Below, in pieces: positions 15,490 through 25,258 of a stretch of DNA of 64,000 nucleotides. Within the stretch, counting starts at the first letter, position 1; each line of letters begins with the position of its first letter. The DNA is taken from contig CAZCIU010000001.1 of the NCBI GenBank assembly GCA_964498765.1, positions 1-64,000 of the forward strand. Direction: 5' to 3'. Source of the stretch: UPXZ01 sp964498765 (GTDB lineage: Bacteria; Bacteroidota; Bacteroidia; Bacteroidales; Paludibacteraceae). The notes below the pieces were generated by a model. The model saw only the letters and a program-made list of their open reading frames with translations. It made no database searches and was not told where the DNA came from. Position numbers and translations under genes: made by a program.

Positions 15490-17010
15490 ATGAAAAAAAA
15501 ACAAATCAAACGGGCTTTAATATCTGTTTATCACAAAGATAAACTGGATTTGATTGTAAAAAAACTTCATGAAGAAGGAGTAAGTTTTCTCTCTACCGGC
15601 GGCACCAAGTCGTTTATCGAATCGCTTGGCTTTCCATGTGATGCGGTAGAAGATTTGACCTCATATCCTTCCATTTTGGGCGGAAGAGTAAAAACGCTTC
15701 ATCCAAAAGTTTTCGGTGGAATTTTGGCTCGCAGAGAATTAGACGATGATAAAAATCAGTTGGCCGAATACGAAATTCCTGAAATTGATTTGGTTATCGT
15801 AGATTTGTATCCATTTGAAGAAACGGTGGCAATCGGAGCTGACGAAGCAAATGTGATTGAAAAAATTGATATTGGCGGAATTTCGCTGATTCGTGCAGCT
15901 GCCAAAAACTACAAAGATGTGGTTATCCTGGCTTCCAAAGCACAATATGCGCCATTTTTGGAATTAATTCAGCAAAACGGAGCTGAAACCACGTTGGAAG
16001 AGCGCCGCTGGTTTGCAAAAGAAGCTTTTGGTGTTTCATCGCACTATGATTCAGCTATTTTCAACTACTTTGATGGTGAGAATGCAAGTGCCTTCCGCGC
16101 TACTGCTGATACTTCCAAAGCACTCCGTTACGGAGAAAATCCGCATCAAAAAGGCTATTTCTTTGGAAAATTCAATGAAATGTTTGAGCAGCTTCACGGC
16201 AAAGAAATTTCTTACAATAACTTGCTTGACATTGATGCAGCGGTAAATCTTATCAACGATTTTGAAGACATCACATTTGCCATCCTGAAACACAACAATG
16301 CATGTGGATTGGCTTCACGTCCGGTGCTGAAAGATGCTTGGGAAGCGGCTTTGGCTGGTGATCCGGTTTCAGCTTTTGGTGGAGTGTTGATTACAAATGC
16401 TGTGGTGGACAAAGAAACGGCAGACGAAATCAACAAACTATTTTTTGAAGTAATCATTGCGCCGGATTATGATTTGGATGCACTTGAAGTACTTACACAA
16501 AAGAAAAATCGCATCATTTTGGTGCTTGAAAATAATAAAATTCCGGCTCGCCAATTCCGTTCGGCTTTGAATGGAGTTTTGGTGCAAGAGCGTGATACTT
16601 ACATTGAAACGGCAGAAGAGCTGAAAAGCGTTACTGAAAAATCACCTTCGGAGCAAGAAGTGGAAGATATGCTTTTTGCCAATAAAATTGTGAAACATTC
16701 CAAATCCAACGCGATTGTTTTGGCAAGAAATAAACAGTTGATTGCAAGTGGAGTAGGGCAAACTTCGCGAGTAGATGCATTGAACCACGCCATTGAAAAA
16801 GCGCAATCTTTCGAGTTTGAATTGCAAGGAGCTGTGATGGCTTCGGATGCGTTTTTCCCATTCCCGGATTGTGTGGAAATAGCTGCCGATGCAGGAATTA
16901 CCGCGGTTGTTCAGCCGGGCGGTTCGGTCAAAGACGAAGAAAGCATTGCCATGTGCAACGATAAAGGCATCAGCATGGTAACTACCGGAATTAGACACTT
17001 TAAGCATTAA
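15490..17010 (+). CDS. purH: Bifunctional AICAR formyltransferase / IMP cyclohydrolase
   Basis: 506 residues from ATG 15490; the frame is open from a TTG at 15460, but that overlaps the -7 element. It catalyses the last two steps of IMP synthesis. Residues 1-145 form the MGS-like cyclohydrolase domain (STGGT; LGGRVKTLHP; DLYPFE); the rest is the transformylase domain with RYGENPHQ, ILKHNNACG and, near the end, DAFFPFPDCVEIAADAGITA. It lies 95 bp before mreB, the usual order in this phylum, but the genes may be transcribed separately. Confidence 0.96.
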   Translation: MKKKQIKRALISVYHKDKLDLIVKKLHEEGVSFLSTGGTKSFIESLGFPCDAVEDLTSYPSILGGRVKTLHPKVFGGILARRELDDDKNQLAEYEIPEIDLVIVDLYPFEETVAIGADEANVIEKIDIGGISLIRAAAKNYKDVVILASKAQYAPFLELIQQNGAETTLEERRWFAKEAFGVSSHYDSAIFNYFDGENASAFRATADTSKALRYGENPHQKGYFFGKFNEMFEQLHGKEISYNNLLDIDAAVNLINDFEDITFAILKHNNACGLASRPVLKDAWEAALAGDPVSAFGGVLITNAVVDKETADEINKLFFEVIIAPDYDLDALEVLTQKKNRIILVLENNKIPARQFRSALNGVLVQERDTYIETAEELKSVTEKSPSEQEVEDMLFANKIVKHSKSNAIVLARNKQLIASGVGQTSRVDALNHAIEKAQSFEFELQGAVMASDAFFPFPDCVEIAADAGITAVVQPGGSVKDEESIAMCNDKGISMVTTGIRHFKH

Positions 17011-17105
17011 GCCTAAAGGCAAATTATAAAATAAAACAAAACAAATAATAATGATTTCGATGCGAATTTTTTCGTCCATTTGAAATCAATAATCGAAAAT
17101 TAAAT

Positions 17106-18125
17106 ATGGGACTTTTTTCATTTACACAAGAGATAGCCATGGACTTAGGTACGGCTAACACGATAATTATCCAGGATGATAAAATTGTAGTGGATGAGCC
17201 ATCTGTAGTGGCACTTGACAAGCGAACCGACAAACTGATTGCTATCGGTGAAAAAGCGCGCCAAATGCAAGGTAAAGAAAATGAAGGAATTCGTACCGTT
17301 CGTCCGCTACGAGATGGTGTGATTGCTGATTTCTACGCTTGCGAGCTGATGATGCGCGGACTGATTAAGATGATCCCTTCCAAAAATCGTCTTTTCTCGC
17401 CTACGCTGAAAATCGTGGTTTGTATTCCATCCGGAAGTACAGAGGTAGAAATTCGTGCAGTTCGTGACTCGGCTGAGCACGCCGGCGGACGCGATATTTA
17501 CATGATTTATGAACCAATGGCTGCTGCTATCGGTATCGGAATTGACGTGGAAGCACCATCGGGCTGTATGATTGTAGATATAGGTGGTGGAACTACCGAA
17601 ATCGCCGTGATTTCTCTGGGCGGTATCGTGTCCAATAAATCTATCCGTATTGCCGGCGACGACCTTACTTCAGACATTATGGAGTACATGGGACGTATGC
17701 ACAATGTTAAAGTGGGCGAGCGTACTGCCGAAATGATTAAAATTCACGTTGGAGCTGCATTGACTGACCTGGAAGATGCACCGGAAGATTACGTAGTTCA
17801 CGGACCAAACCGTATGACTGCGCTACCAATGGAAGTGCCGGTTTCTTATCAGGAAATAGCACACTGTTTGGAAAAATCAGTTTCAAAAATCGAAGCTGCC
17901 GTACTGAGTGCATTGGAACAAACGCCGCCTGAACTATATGCCGATATTGTGAAACAAGGAATTTACTTGGCCGGTGGTGGAGCATTGCTTCGCGGGCTGG
18001 ACAAACGCTTGACTGACAAGCTGAATATCAAATTTCACGTTGCGGAAGATCCGCTTCATGCTGTGGCTCGTGGTACCGGAATTGCATTGAAAAATGTAGA
18101 TAAATATCCGTTCTTAATGAGATAA
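17106..18125 (+). CDS. mreB: Rod shape-determining protein MreB
   Basis: 339 residues, bacterial actin homologue that forms membrane filaments and steers lateral wall synthesis. Seen: phosphate-1 motif MDLGTANT (13-20), phosphate-2 region MIVDIGGGTTEIAVISLGG (about 156-174), adenosine motif LAGGGALLRGLD near 290. Complete. First gene of mreB-mreC-mreD-mrdA-rodA. A terminator-like hairpin (18135-18170) directly follows it, so mreB may be made in excess over the genes downstream. Confidence 0.97.
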   Translation: MGLFSFTQEIAMDLGTANTIIIQDDKIVVDEPSVVALDKRTDKLIAIGEKARQMQGKENEGIRTVRPLRDGVIADFYACELMMRGLIKMIPSKNRLFSPTLKIVVCIPSGSTEVEIRAVRDSAEHAGGRDIYMIYEPMAAAIGIGIDVEAPSGCMIVDIGGGTTEIAVISLGGIVSNKSIRIAGDDLTSDIMEYMGRMHNVKVGERTAEMIKIHVGAALTDLEDAPEDYVVHGPNRMTALPMEVPVSYQEIAHCLEKSVSKIEAAVLSALEQTPPELYADIVKQGIYLAGGGALLRGLDKRLTDKLNIKFHVAEDPLHAVARGTGIALKNVDKYPFLMR

Positions 18126-18134
18126 TTTTTTATG

Positions 18135-18170
18135 AAGACGCACTGAAAGCGGTGCGTCTTTACTTTTTTT
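18135..18170 (+). terminator. Terminator or attenuator between mreB and mreC
   Basis: Arms AAGACGCAC (18135-18143) and GTGCGTCTT (18152-18160), followed by TAC and T7. Being inside the mre gene cluster, it probably lowers rather than stops transcription of mreC and later genes, unless they have their own promoter in 18171-18251. Confidence 0.8.
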
Positions 18171-18251
18171 GATTTTCGATTTTTGTAGTCTTGATTTCAA
18201 TCATTTCGGCTCAAAATCTTCATGTCTCGATTCTAAAGAAAGTCTTTCGTT

Positions 18252-19112
18252 TTGAAAAATCTGATTAATTTTCTTGTTCGCTATAGTGTTGTTTTCCTGT
18301 TTGTATTGCTGGAAATCATCGCGCTGGTGCTGATATCCCAAAACAAGGGTTATCAGAGGAGCATTTTGCTTTCTTCCACCAATGCTGTAGCCGGGAAAAT
18401 GTACGAATCGAGCAATAAAATCGTAGAATTTTTCAAACTGAGCGAAGCAAATAAAAATCTGGCAGAAGAAAACACCCTACTTTCTAATCGAATTACCGAA
18501 CTGGAAAATCAACTTTATTCCATCACCGATTCGTCCAGTTTTTCAGGCTGGAAAAACGCACGGATTTCACCCGAACGCGAATATAACTACATTTCTGCTA
18601 AGGTAATCCGCATCACTACGCACCAACTGCAAAACTACATAACGCTCAACAAAGGTTCCAACGACAGCATCAAACCCGATATGGGTGTGATTGGTGAAAA
18701 TGGAATAGTGGGAATTGTAGAATCGGTTTCGCCGCACTTCTCGAAAGTCATTCCTATTCTTCACCCGAAATCAACCATCGTAACGAAGTTTAAGAAAAAC
18801 AACTATTATGGGCCACTGGTTTGGGATGGAAAAGACTATCGCTATGCAAAATTGAACGATATTGCCCGGCACGTGAAGTTCAGCTTAGGCGATACGCTTG
18901 TAACAGGCGGTTTTAAGGCATTTCCCGAAGGAATAATGGTAGGTACGATAAACAATTACGACATCAAAGAAAGTGACCCTTACTACAATATTCAAGTGAA
19001 ATTGGCCGTGGATTTCCGAACGCTCACGCACGTAAAAGTGATAAATTATCAGAATTACGAAGAGCAGACTGCGTTAGAAAATTCGGGAAATGAAGAAGAG
19101 AAAAAGAAATAA
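18252..19112 (+). CDS. mreC: Rod shape-determining protein MreC
   Basis: 286 residues. One transmembrane helix (about 8-28, YSVVFLFVLLEIIALVLIS), a coiled coil (about 55-90, LAEENTLLSNRITELENQL) and the periplasmic beta-barrel domains (about 110-265, GVIGENGIVGIVESVSPHF). It links MreB filaments to the wall enzymes. The start is TTG at 18252: an in-frame TAA lies at 18234-18236 and no ATG occurs before the membrane helix, so a TTG start is forced unless there is a sequencing error. Confidence 0.94.
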   Translation: MKNLINFLVRYSVVFLFVLLEIIALVLISQNKGYQRSILLSSTNAVAGKMYESSNKIVEFFKLSEANKNLAEENTLLSNRITELENQLYSITDSSSFSGWKNARISPEREYNYISAKVIRITTHQLQNYITLNKGSNDSIKPDMGVIGENGIVGIVESVSPHFSKVIPILHPKSTIVTKFKKNNYYGPLVWDGKDYRYAKLNDIARHVKFSLGDTLVTGGFKAFPEGIMVGTINNYDIKESDPYYNIQVKLAVDFRTLTHVKVINYQNYEEQTALENSGNEEEKKK

Positions 19113-19154
19113 ATTTTTCTCTGAAAATTAGAAAATGAACCAATAAAAGATAAA

Positions 19155-19649
19155 ATGCAATTAGTTTTTCAAAATATATTACGCTTTATTCTGGTAGTGC
19201 TTGTGCAGGTTTTTGTACTCGACAATATCCAGTTTTTGGGCTATGTAAGCCCGATGCTATATATTTTGTTTATTTTATCGCTTCCGGTTCGTTTTCCGCG
19301 CGGAGGAGTTTTGTTGCTCGCATTTTTCATCGGATTGATCATTGATATGTTCAACAATACGATGGGAATTCATGCTTTTGCCACCGTATTTGCCGCATTT
19401 TTCCGCCGTCCGGCCATCAATCTTTCCGTTTCCACCGAAGAAATGGGAAATCCTACACCATCATTCCGCTCATTCGGAGTGAATGCATACATCAAGTATG
19501 TAATTATTGTTGTACTTTTGCATCATACGGTTCTGTTTTTGGTAGAGTCATTCTCATTTATGAATTTGACTTTATTAATCCCGAAAATTATCATCAGTTC
19601 CCTTGTTACAATTCTGCTCATCTTAGGAGTTAAGTCTTTTTTTAGGTAA
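19155..19649 (+). CDS. mreD: Rod shape-determining protein MreD
   Basis: 164 residues, an inner-membrane protein with about five or six hydrophobic segments (for example ILRFILVVLVQVFVLDNI, GVLLLAFFIGLIIDMFN, YVIIVVLLHHTVLFLVESF). The N-terminal N-I-Q-F-L-G-Y-V-S-P and the acidic D-M-F-N in the second helix fit the MreD family of this phylum. It lies between mreC and mrdA with 42 bp and 5 bp spacing, so it is co-transcribed. Confidence 0.92.
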   Translation: MQLVFQNILRFILVVLVQVFVLDNIQFLGYVSPMLYILFILSLPVRFPRGGVLLLAFFIGLIIDMFNNTMGIHAFATVFAAFFRRPAINLSVSTEEMGNPTPSFRSFGVNAYIKYVIIVVLLHHTVLFLVESFSFMNLTLLIPKIIISSLVTILLILGVKSFFR

Positions 19650-19654
19650 ATAAA

Positions 19655-21490
19655 ATGATCAATGATAAGTTTCAAAAAAGAAGTTCTGTGGTAGCTGCTA
19701 TCATGATAGCTATCGTTGTAATTTATATTTTGCGACTTTTCTCGCTTCAGATTTTAGAGGATAAATACAAAAAAGGTGCTGCCAGCAATGCCTTTCTGAA
19801 CAAAACGATTTTCCCGCCGCGCGGTCTTATTTACGATCGAAATGACTCGCTGCTTGTGTATAATAAACCGGCCTACGACATTGCATTTATCAATCGTGAA
19901 ATACAAAATTTGGATACTGTTTCATTTTGCCGTGACCTGAAAATTACATGTGAGTTTTTTGAGGAAAGAATGAAAGAGGTGAAAAACCGCGATAAAAATC
20001 CTTCTTATTCATCGCTTACGCCACAGATTTTTATGACGCAGCTTGAAATTCAGGATGTAGCTGCAGTGCAACAATCGATGTACAAATACACCGGATTTTA
20101 TATCCAAACCCGAACGTTGCGCGAATACCGTTATCCTGCCGGAGGACACGTTTTGGGAAGCATTGGCGAAGTTACGCCAAAGATGATTGAGAATGATGAC
20201 TACTACGATCCGGGCGACTATGCCGGTCGTGATGGGCTGGAAAATACCTACGAAAAAGCATTGCGAGGCGAAAAAGGAGTGGAAATTTTACTGCGTGATG
20301 CGCGCGGTCGTATCAAAGGAAAATACGAAGACGGTGCCAAAGACATTCCACCGAAAGCCGGAACGAACCTGAAAACGACGATTGATATTCAACTGCAAAT
20401 GCTGGGAGAAAAATTGCTTTCCGGAAAAGTGGGCAGCGTGGTGGCTTTGGAACCAAAAACAGGCGAAATTCTGGCGATGGTTTCCAATCCGACCTTTAAT
20501 CCGGCACTTTTGGTGGGAAGACAGCGATCCAAAAACTACAATATGCTGCTGAAAGATCCACTAAAACCGCTTTACAATCGGGCTACGCAGGCAACTTATT
20601 CGCCGGGTTCTACATTTAAAACTTTCCAGGCTTTAGTTGGTCTGGAATTGGGCGGAATTACACCCGGGACACGTTTTATATGTAATGGACGTGGTTCGTC
20701 ACCTATTCGTTGTACACACTCGCACGGCTCATCTATTACTTTGCTTAATGCCATTGAACAGAGTTGTAATCCTTATTTTTGGCACACATTCCGCCAAACG
20801 GTAGAAAAGGGTGGCTATGGAAATAAGAATTCAAATTTCAAAAAATCTTACAACGCCTGGCGCGATTTGACGATGGCTTTTGGATTTGGAGCAAAGTTTG
20901 AAGAATCGGATATTTACCAGCAAAGTAGTGGAAATATTCCTTCTACCAAGTATTTTGATAGATCGTACGGAGAAACAGGATGGCGTGCACTCACAGTTCG
21001 TTCACTTTCTATCGGGCAAGGTGAAATTAATGTTACTCAACTGCAATTGGCTAATGCCACAGCCGTAATTGCCAACAAAGGATATTACATCACACCGCAC
21101 CTAAATAAATCCGACAGTATGCTTATTCACAAACACGTATTGGATATCGACAAAGAATATTTTGATGTAGTAGATGAAGGAATGTGGCGTGTAAATGAAT
21201 TTGGGACGGCACGGCATTATAAAGTTCCGGGCGTAGTAGTTTGCGGAAAAACCGGAACCGTACAAAATAACAAAGGTAAAGATCACGCGTTTTTTATCGG
21301 TTATGCACCGCGCGAAAATCCTCAGATTGTGATTGCCGTAATGGTAGAAAATGCTGGTTTTGGTTCTACATGGGCAGCACCGATTTCCAGTTTGATGATG
21401 GAACAATACCTGACGAAAAAGATGTCTCGCCCCGAAATGTTAGAGGAATATTCACGAAGAGTAATTAATCCGAATGCGAAGAGATACTAA
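19655..21490 (+). CDS. mrdA: Penicillin-binding protein 2, peptidoglycan transpeptidase
   Basis: 611 residues: one N-terminal membrane helix (about 12-31), the PBP dimerisation domain with RGLIYDRNDSLLVYN, and the transpeptidase domain. Active-site motifs: SxxK at S319-T-F-K322 (SPGSTFKTF), SxN at S370-C-N372, and KTG at K532-T-G534 (CGKTGTVQN). It cross-links the lateral wall as the partner of RodA. The 3' end overlaps rodA by 17 bp, which suggests translational coupling. Confidence 0.96.
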   Translation: MINDKFQKRSSVVAAIMIAIVVIYILRLFSLQILEDKYKKGAASNAFLNKTIFPPRGLIYDRNDSLLVYNKPAYDIAFINREIQNLDTVSFCRDLKITCEFFEERMKEVKNRDKNPSYSSLTPQIFMTQLEIQDVAAVQQSMYKYTGFYIQTRTLREYRYPAGGHVLGSIGEVTPKMIENDDYYDPGDYAGRDGLENTYEKALRGEKGVEILLRDARGRIKGKYEDGAKDIPPKAGTNLKTTIDIQLQMLGEKLLSGKVGSVVALEPKTGEILAMVSNPTFNPALLVGRQRSKNYNMLLKDPLKPLYNRATQATYSPGSTFKTFQALVGLELGGITPGTRFICNGRGSSPIRCTHSHGSSITLLNAIEQSCNPYFWHTFRQTVEKGGYGNKNSNFKKSYNAWRDLTMAFGFGAKFEESDIYQQSSGNIPSTKYFDRSYGETGWRALTVRSLSIGQGEINVTQLQLANATAVIANKGYYITPHLNKSDSMLIHKHVLDIDKEYFDVVDEGMWRVNEFGTARHYKVPGVVVCGKTGTVQNNKGKDHAFFIGYAPRENPQIVIAVMVENAGFGSTWAAPISSLMMEQYLTKKMSRPEMLEEYSRRVINPNAKRY

Positions 21491-22922
21491 TTTAAAATAC
21501 TCGCTTGACTGGACAGTAGTTGTTATCTACCTGTTTCTTGTTGTGTTTGGTTGGCTGAATATCTATGGCGCAAGCTATGATTTTGACCAATCGAGCATTT
21601 TCGATTTCAGCAATCGTGCCGGAAAGCAGTTTGTGTGGGTACTTACAGCCATTGGTTTGGCTGGAGTTATTCTGCTGCTCGATTCGAGGTTGTACAATTA
21701 TTTCGCATACATTTTTTATGCATTCGTACTGCTCTTGCTCATTGCAACCATTTTCCTGGCTACAGATGTGAAAGGTTCGCGGTCGTGGCTGGTTTTTGGC
21801 CCAGTGAGTTTTCAGCCTGCCGAACTTGCCAAAACCGCAACAGCATTGGCTTTAGCCAAATTTATAAGTGCTTATAACTACAAGCTCAAAGGCTGGAAAG
21901 ATTTAATTCCGCTGGCTGTCATTGTTTTTATACCGTTTGTACTTATCATTTTACAAAGAGAAACCGGAAGTGCACTCGTATTTATGGCGTTTTTGCTGAT
22001 GTTTTATCGAGAAGGAATGAGCGGTTTGGTTTTGCTTTTGGGTGTGCTTGCAGTCGCTTTGTTTGTACTAGCAATTGGTTTTAGTGAAGTCCCGATACAG
22101 ACTGATAGCGGTACTTTAGGAATGGTTTTAGCAATGGGATTGATACTTTTAATTCAGTTTGTCTATGCGTTTTTTATAAATTCTCATCGGAAAGAAGCCT
22201 TGTTTTTACTGCTTGGAGTTTTGGGAGTAGCATTGATTTCTTTTGTGCTGAATATTTGGCTACCAATTAATTACGACTACGTAGCAATCGGCGTAGTGTT
22301 TTTATCTGCTGTCTATTGGTTCATAATTGCTCGCTTTAAGCGTATTAAGAAATACATGCTGATTGTTTGGGTGTCGCTTGGAGCAATACTCTTCTCATTT
22401 TCAGCCGATTATTTATTTGATAAAGTGTTGGAACCGCACCAGCAAATCCGCATCAAAGTGCTTCTGAATATGGAAGAAGACCTGCGTGGTGCCGGATATA
22501 ATGTCAACCAATCGAAAATTGCCATCGGTTCGGGTGGAATGTTTGGCAAAGGCTACTTGAACGGCACGCAAACCAAGCTTAAATACGTTCCGGAGCAAGA
22601 CACAGACTTTATCTTTTGCACCGTAGGCGAGGAGTGGGGATTTTTGGGTTCAACTGCACTAATTTTAGTGTATCTGTTTCTTTTATTGAGAATAATCCGC
22701 ATTGCAGAGCGGCAACGCGAAGTTTTTAATCGCGTGTATGGTTACAGCGTGGCAAGTATTTTCTTTTTCCACCTGATGATTAATATCGGGATGGTGATTG
22801 GTTTGATGCCCGTAATCGGAATTCCGTTGCCGTTTTTAAGTTATGGCGGTTCGTCCTTATGGAGTTTTACGCTGATGCTGTTTATTCTTCTGCGATTAGA
22901 TGCGGCACGCAAACAAGTGTAG
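21474..22922 (+). CDS. rodA: Rod shape-determining SEDS glycosyltransferase RodA
   Basis: 482 residues, a multi-pass SEDS-family peptidoglycan polymerase. Seen: GSRSWLVFGPVSFQPAELAK (the conserved Q-P-S/A-E motif), G-Y-N-V-N-Q-S-K-I-A-I-G-S-GG, and the C-terminal MPVIGIPLPFLSYGGSS. It is longer than the E. coli protein (370) by an insertion with four extra hydrophobic segments about residues 185-320, common in this phylum. It overlaps mrdA and ends 11 bp before the convergent dgt with no terminator hairpin visible between them. Confidence 0.95.
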   Translation: MRRDTNLKYSLDWTVVVIYLFLVVFGWLNIYGASYDFDQSSIFDFSNRAGKQFVWVLTAIGLAGVILLLDSRLYNYFAYIFYAFVLLLLIATIFLATDVKGSRSWLVFGPVSFQPAELAKTATALALAKFISAYNYKLKGWKDLIPLAVIVFIPFVLIILQRETGSALVFMAFLLMFYREGMSGLVLLLGVLAVALFVLAIGFSEVPIQTDSGTLGMVLAMGLILLIQFVYAFFINSHRKEALFLLLGVLGVALISFVLNIWLPINYDYVAIGVVFLSAVYWFIIARFKRIKKYMLIVWVSLGAILFSFSADYLFDKVLEPHQQIRIKVLLNMEEDLRGAGYNVNQSKIAIGSGGMFGKGYLNGTQTKLKYVPEQDTDFIFCTVGEEWGFLGSTALILVYLFLLLRIIRIAERQREVFNRVYGYSVASIFFFHLMINIGMVIGLMPVIGIPLPFLSYGGSSLWSFTLMLFILLRLDAARKQV

Positions 22923-22933
22923 AAACTGATTTT

Positions 22934-24250
22934 CTACATATTCGCCACGCTAATTCCCGTGATTTTTTTATACAAATCCAAAGCGTACACATCCGTCATT
23001 CCTGAAATGTAATCCAAAATGGCTTGGGCTTTTCCGTAAATGCTTGGACTTTTAATGTCGTATTGTTGAGGAACGCGGTCGAGCAAGCGTGTTGAGTAAC
23101 TCTTCGTCTGATTAAATACAGCTTCCATAAAAAATCCCATCAGCTCATTGATAATATGAAAACCAGCTAACTCAATATCCAGCACTTCCTGCGATTTGTA
23201 AATCTTTTTAAATGCCACGTCAGAGCAAAATTTGTACGCTGCAGCGGAGTTTTCAGAGATGTTTTTGATAAGTGAACCTTCAAAATCGCCTTCCATTATT
23301 TTAGCTTCATTTTCTAAGAATGCTCTGCTGCATTCACTTACTAACTGTCCGATAACTGACGAGCGAAGATAGGCAATCTGCTCGTTTACATCGCTCACAA
23401 TGTCAATATTTTCCTTCACTTTCTTCAAGCGATTTTCGTCAAAAAACCGAAAATAAAGATCCATCGTATCGTCTGTAGTAAGAATTTTCAACTTGTGGGC
23501 ATCTTCTATATCCATCACCTGATAGCAAATATCATCTGCGGCTTCTACCAGATAAACCAAAGGATGGCGAACGTATCGGTTCGGATTATTTTTTTGACGA
23601 GAAATGCCCATTTCATCGGCTATTTTGGTATAGAAATCCTGCTCTGATTGAAAAAATCCGAACTTTTGTTTCCGTGCGTCGGCGTGAATGGAGGCGTAGG
23701 GATATTTCACAATCGACGCCAATGTGCTGTAAGTAAGTACGAAACCACCCGGTCGTCTGCCATTGAATTGGTGCGTGAGCAGACGAAAGGCGTTGGCATT
23801 TCCATCAAAATGTGTAAAATCAGCCCATTCATTTTCACTCAATTCATTTCTCAGATCCTTTCCTTTGCCTTCGGAAAAATAGGTGGCAATGGCTTCTTCG
23901 CCCGAGTGTCCGAAAGGCGGATTTCCCAAGTCGTGTGCAAGGCAAGCCGCCGACACAATTGCCCCGATTTCATCGAGGTAATTGATGTTTTCAGAGCGAT
24001 GAGCTTCAGCCACATTCATCCCAAGCGAACGTCCTACGCTCGCAACTTCCAAACTGTGCGTAAGTCGATTGTGAACAAATACGCTGCCCGGAAGCGGAAA
24101 TACCTGCGTTTTGTTTTGTAAACGGCGAAAGGGAGCCGAAAAAATCAAGCGGTCATAATCACGTTGAAACTGATTTCGGTTATCACGCTTGCGGTCGTGA
24201 AAATTTTCCTGTCCAAGCCGTATCGGGGTAAGAAGTTGTTGCCAATTCAT
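22934..24250 (-). CDS. dgt: dGTP triphosphohydrolase (dGTPase)
   Basis: 438 residues, HD-domain enzyme that hydrolyses dGTP to deoxyguanosine and triphosphate. Seen: RLQNKTQVFPL, the metal-binding H in RLTHSLEVASVGRSLG, the HD motif in ACLAHDLGNPPFGHSGEEA, and YLVEAADDICYQVMDIEDA. The length fits the type-1 family of this phylum. Transcribed after the BASS-type transporter gene, 22 bp apart. Confidence 0.93.
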   Translation of the reverse strand: MNWQQLLTPIRLGQENFHDRKRDNRNQFQRDYDRLIFSAPFRRLQNKTQVFPLPGSVFVHNRLTHSLEVASVGRSLGMNVAEAHRSENINYLDEIGAIVSAACLAHDLGNPPFGHSGEEAIATYFSEGKGKDLRNELSENEWADFTHFDGNANAFRLLTHQFNGRRPGGFVLTYSTLASIVKYPYASIHADARKQKFGFFQSEQDFYTKIADEMGISRQKNNPNRYVRHPLVYLVEAADDICYQVMDIEDAHKLKILTTDDTMDLYFRFFDENRLKKVKENIDIVSDVNEQIAYLRSSVIGQLVSECSRAFLENEAKIMEGDFEGSLIKNISENSAAAYKFCSDVAFKKIYKSQEVLDIELAGFHIINELMGFFMEAVFNQTKSYSTRLLDRVPQQYDIKSPSIYGKAQAILDYISGMTDVYALDLYKKITGISVANM

Positions 24251-24272
24251 TGGTATATTGCTGATTATAAGA

Positions 24273-25166
24273 TTATAAACTTTTTCTTTTTCGCCAAACT
24301 TGCAGCGAGTTTACCGCGTTTTGCCAAAGCACATAAGCACCCGGTCCAACAGATGCCAGCGGATTGAGGTAAATTTGCGCCATCCAAATAGCTAAAACCG
24401 TATTTTTCTGTCCCAAACCTTGTCCGCCTGCTACGGTGTCATCGTATTTTCGCCCAATTTTTCTTCCGAAATAAAATTGCAGTCCGCAGATTAAAAATGT
24501 AGCAATTGCCAGAAAAAACTCTGTTTGATAACTTTCGCTGCCTTGCAGGGAAATAAAATTGACCGTACGAGCCGTAACTATTATCAACGCAAACGTCCAG
24601 ATGTAAAATGAAAGTCCTGCACGTTTTGCAACTTTATCAAGCGTTGTTGGTTTTATTTTTCGTAAAAAATAGGCAATTACCAAAGGTACAAAAAGTAAAA
24701 GGACAATTTGCTTGGCAATGCTTAAAAATGACACAAAAAACGGAACTTGCTGATATTCGCCAATATATGAAAAGAAAATCGGTGCACCGAGGATGATGGT
24801 CATATTGCTTAACAAACTGTATGTCATCAGGCTTTCTACGCTTCCGCCCAGCATTCCGGTGATTACCGGAGCCGAAGTTGCCGTTGGAGCCAGCACGCAA
24901 ATCATAGCACCTTGCGCCAGAATTTCGTTGAATGGACGCAGTGCTAAATAAACCGCTACACTGCCGATTATCTGGATGGAAATGAGAATATAGTGCATTT
25001 TACTAAGCCTTATTTCGCTGAATTTCATTTTGCTGTACGTAAAAAACAGCATGATAAAAATCAGGTAAGGCGTCAAAAATGCCAACTTGCTCAACCAAGG
25101 ATAAAATAAAATCCCAATTGTCATCGCAAGCGGCATCATATACGGTTTTAATACTTTTAGTACCAT
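24273..25166 (-). CDS. Bile acid:sodium symporter (BASS)-like transporter
   Basis: 297 residues with eight to ten hydrophobic segments covering the whole protein (for example MPLAMTIGILFYPWLSKLAF, GAMICVLAPTATSAPVITG, FYIWTFALIIVTARTVNFI). The segment CVLAPTATSAPVITGMLGGS and the late GGQGLGQKNTVLAIWMAQIY are typical of the BASS superfamily crossing regions. The substrate cannot be told; bile acid, pantothenate or keto acids are all known in the family. Same strand and 22 bp before dgt. Confidence 0.75.
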   Translation of the reverse strand: MVLKVLKPYMMPLAMTIGILFYPWLSKLAFLTPYLIFIMLFFTYSKMKFSEIRLSKMHYILISIQIIGSVAVYLALRPFNEILAQGAMICVLAPTATSAPVITGMLGGSVESLMTYSLLSNMTIILGAPIFFSYIGEYQQVPFFVSFLSIAKQIVLLLFVPLVIAYFLRKIKPTTLDKVAKRAGLSFYIWTFALIIVTARTVNFISLQGSESYQTEFFLAIATFLICGLQFYFGRKIGRKYDDTVAGGQGLGQKNTVLAIWMAQIYLNPLASVGPGAYVLWQNAVNSLQVWRKRKSL

Positions 25167-25200
25167 ATTTTTAGCGGGATTTTTTATTCCCGATCAAACA

Positions 25201-25240
25201 ACTAATTAACTAATTAACTATTTAACTTAATCTACTAATC
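25201..25240. repeat. Degenerate 8-nt-period word
   Basis: ACTAATTA, ACTAATTA, ACTATTTA, ACTTAATC in tandem between two minus-strand genes (gap 25167-25258). The pattern ACNNNTTA resembles the octamers at 45225-45256. Confidence 0.55.
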
Positions 25241-25258
25241 AACAAATAACCAATCAAA

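Noticed and set aside
24273..25166. Calling the transporter a bile acid importer
   Set aside because: The superfamily transports many compounds and nothing in the neighbourhood points to bile acids.
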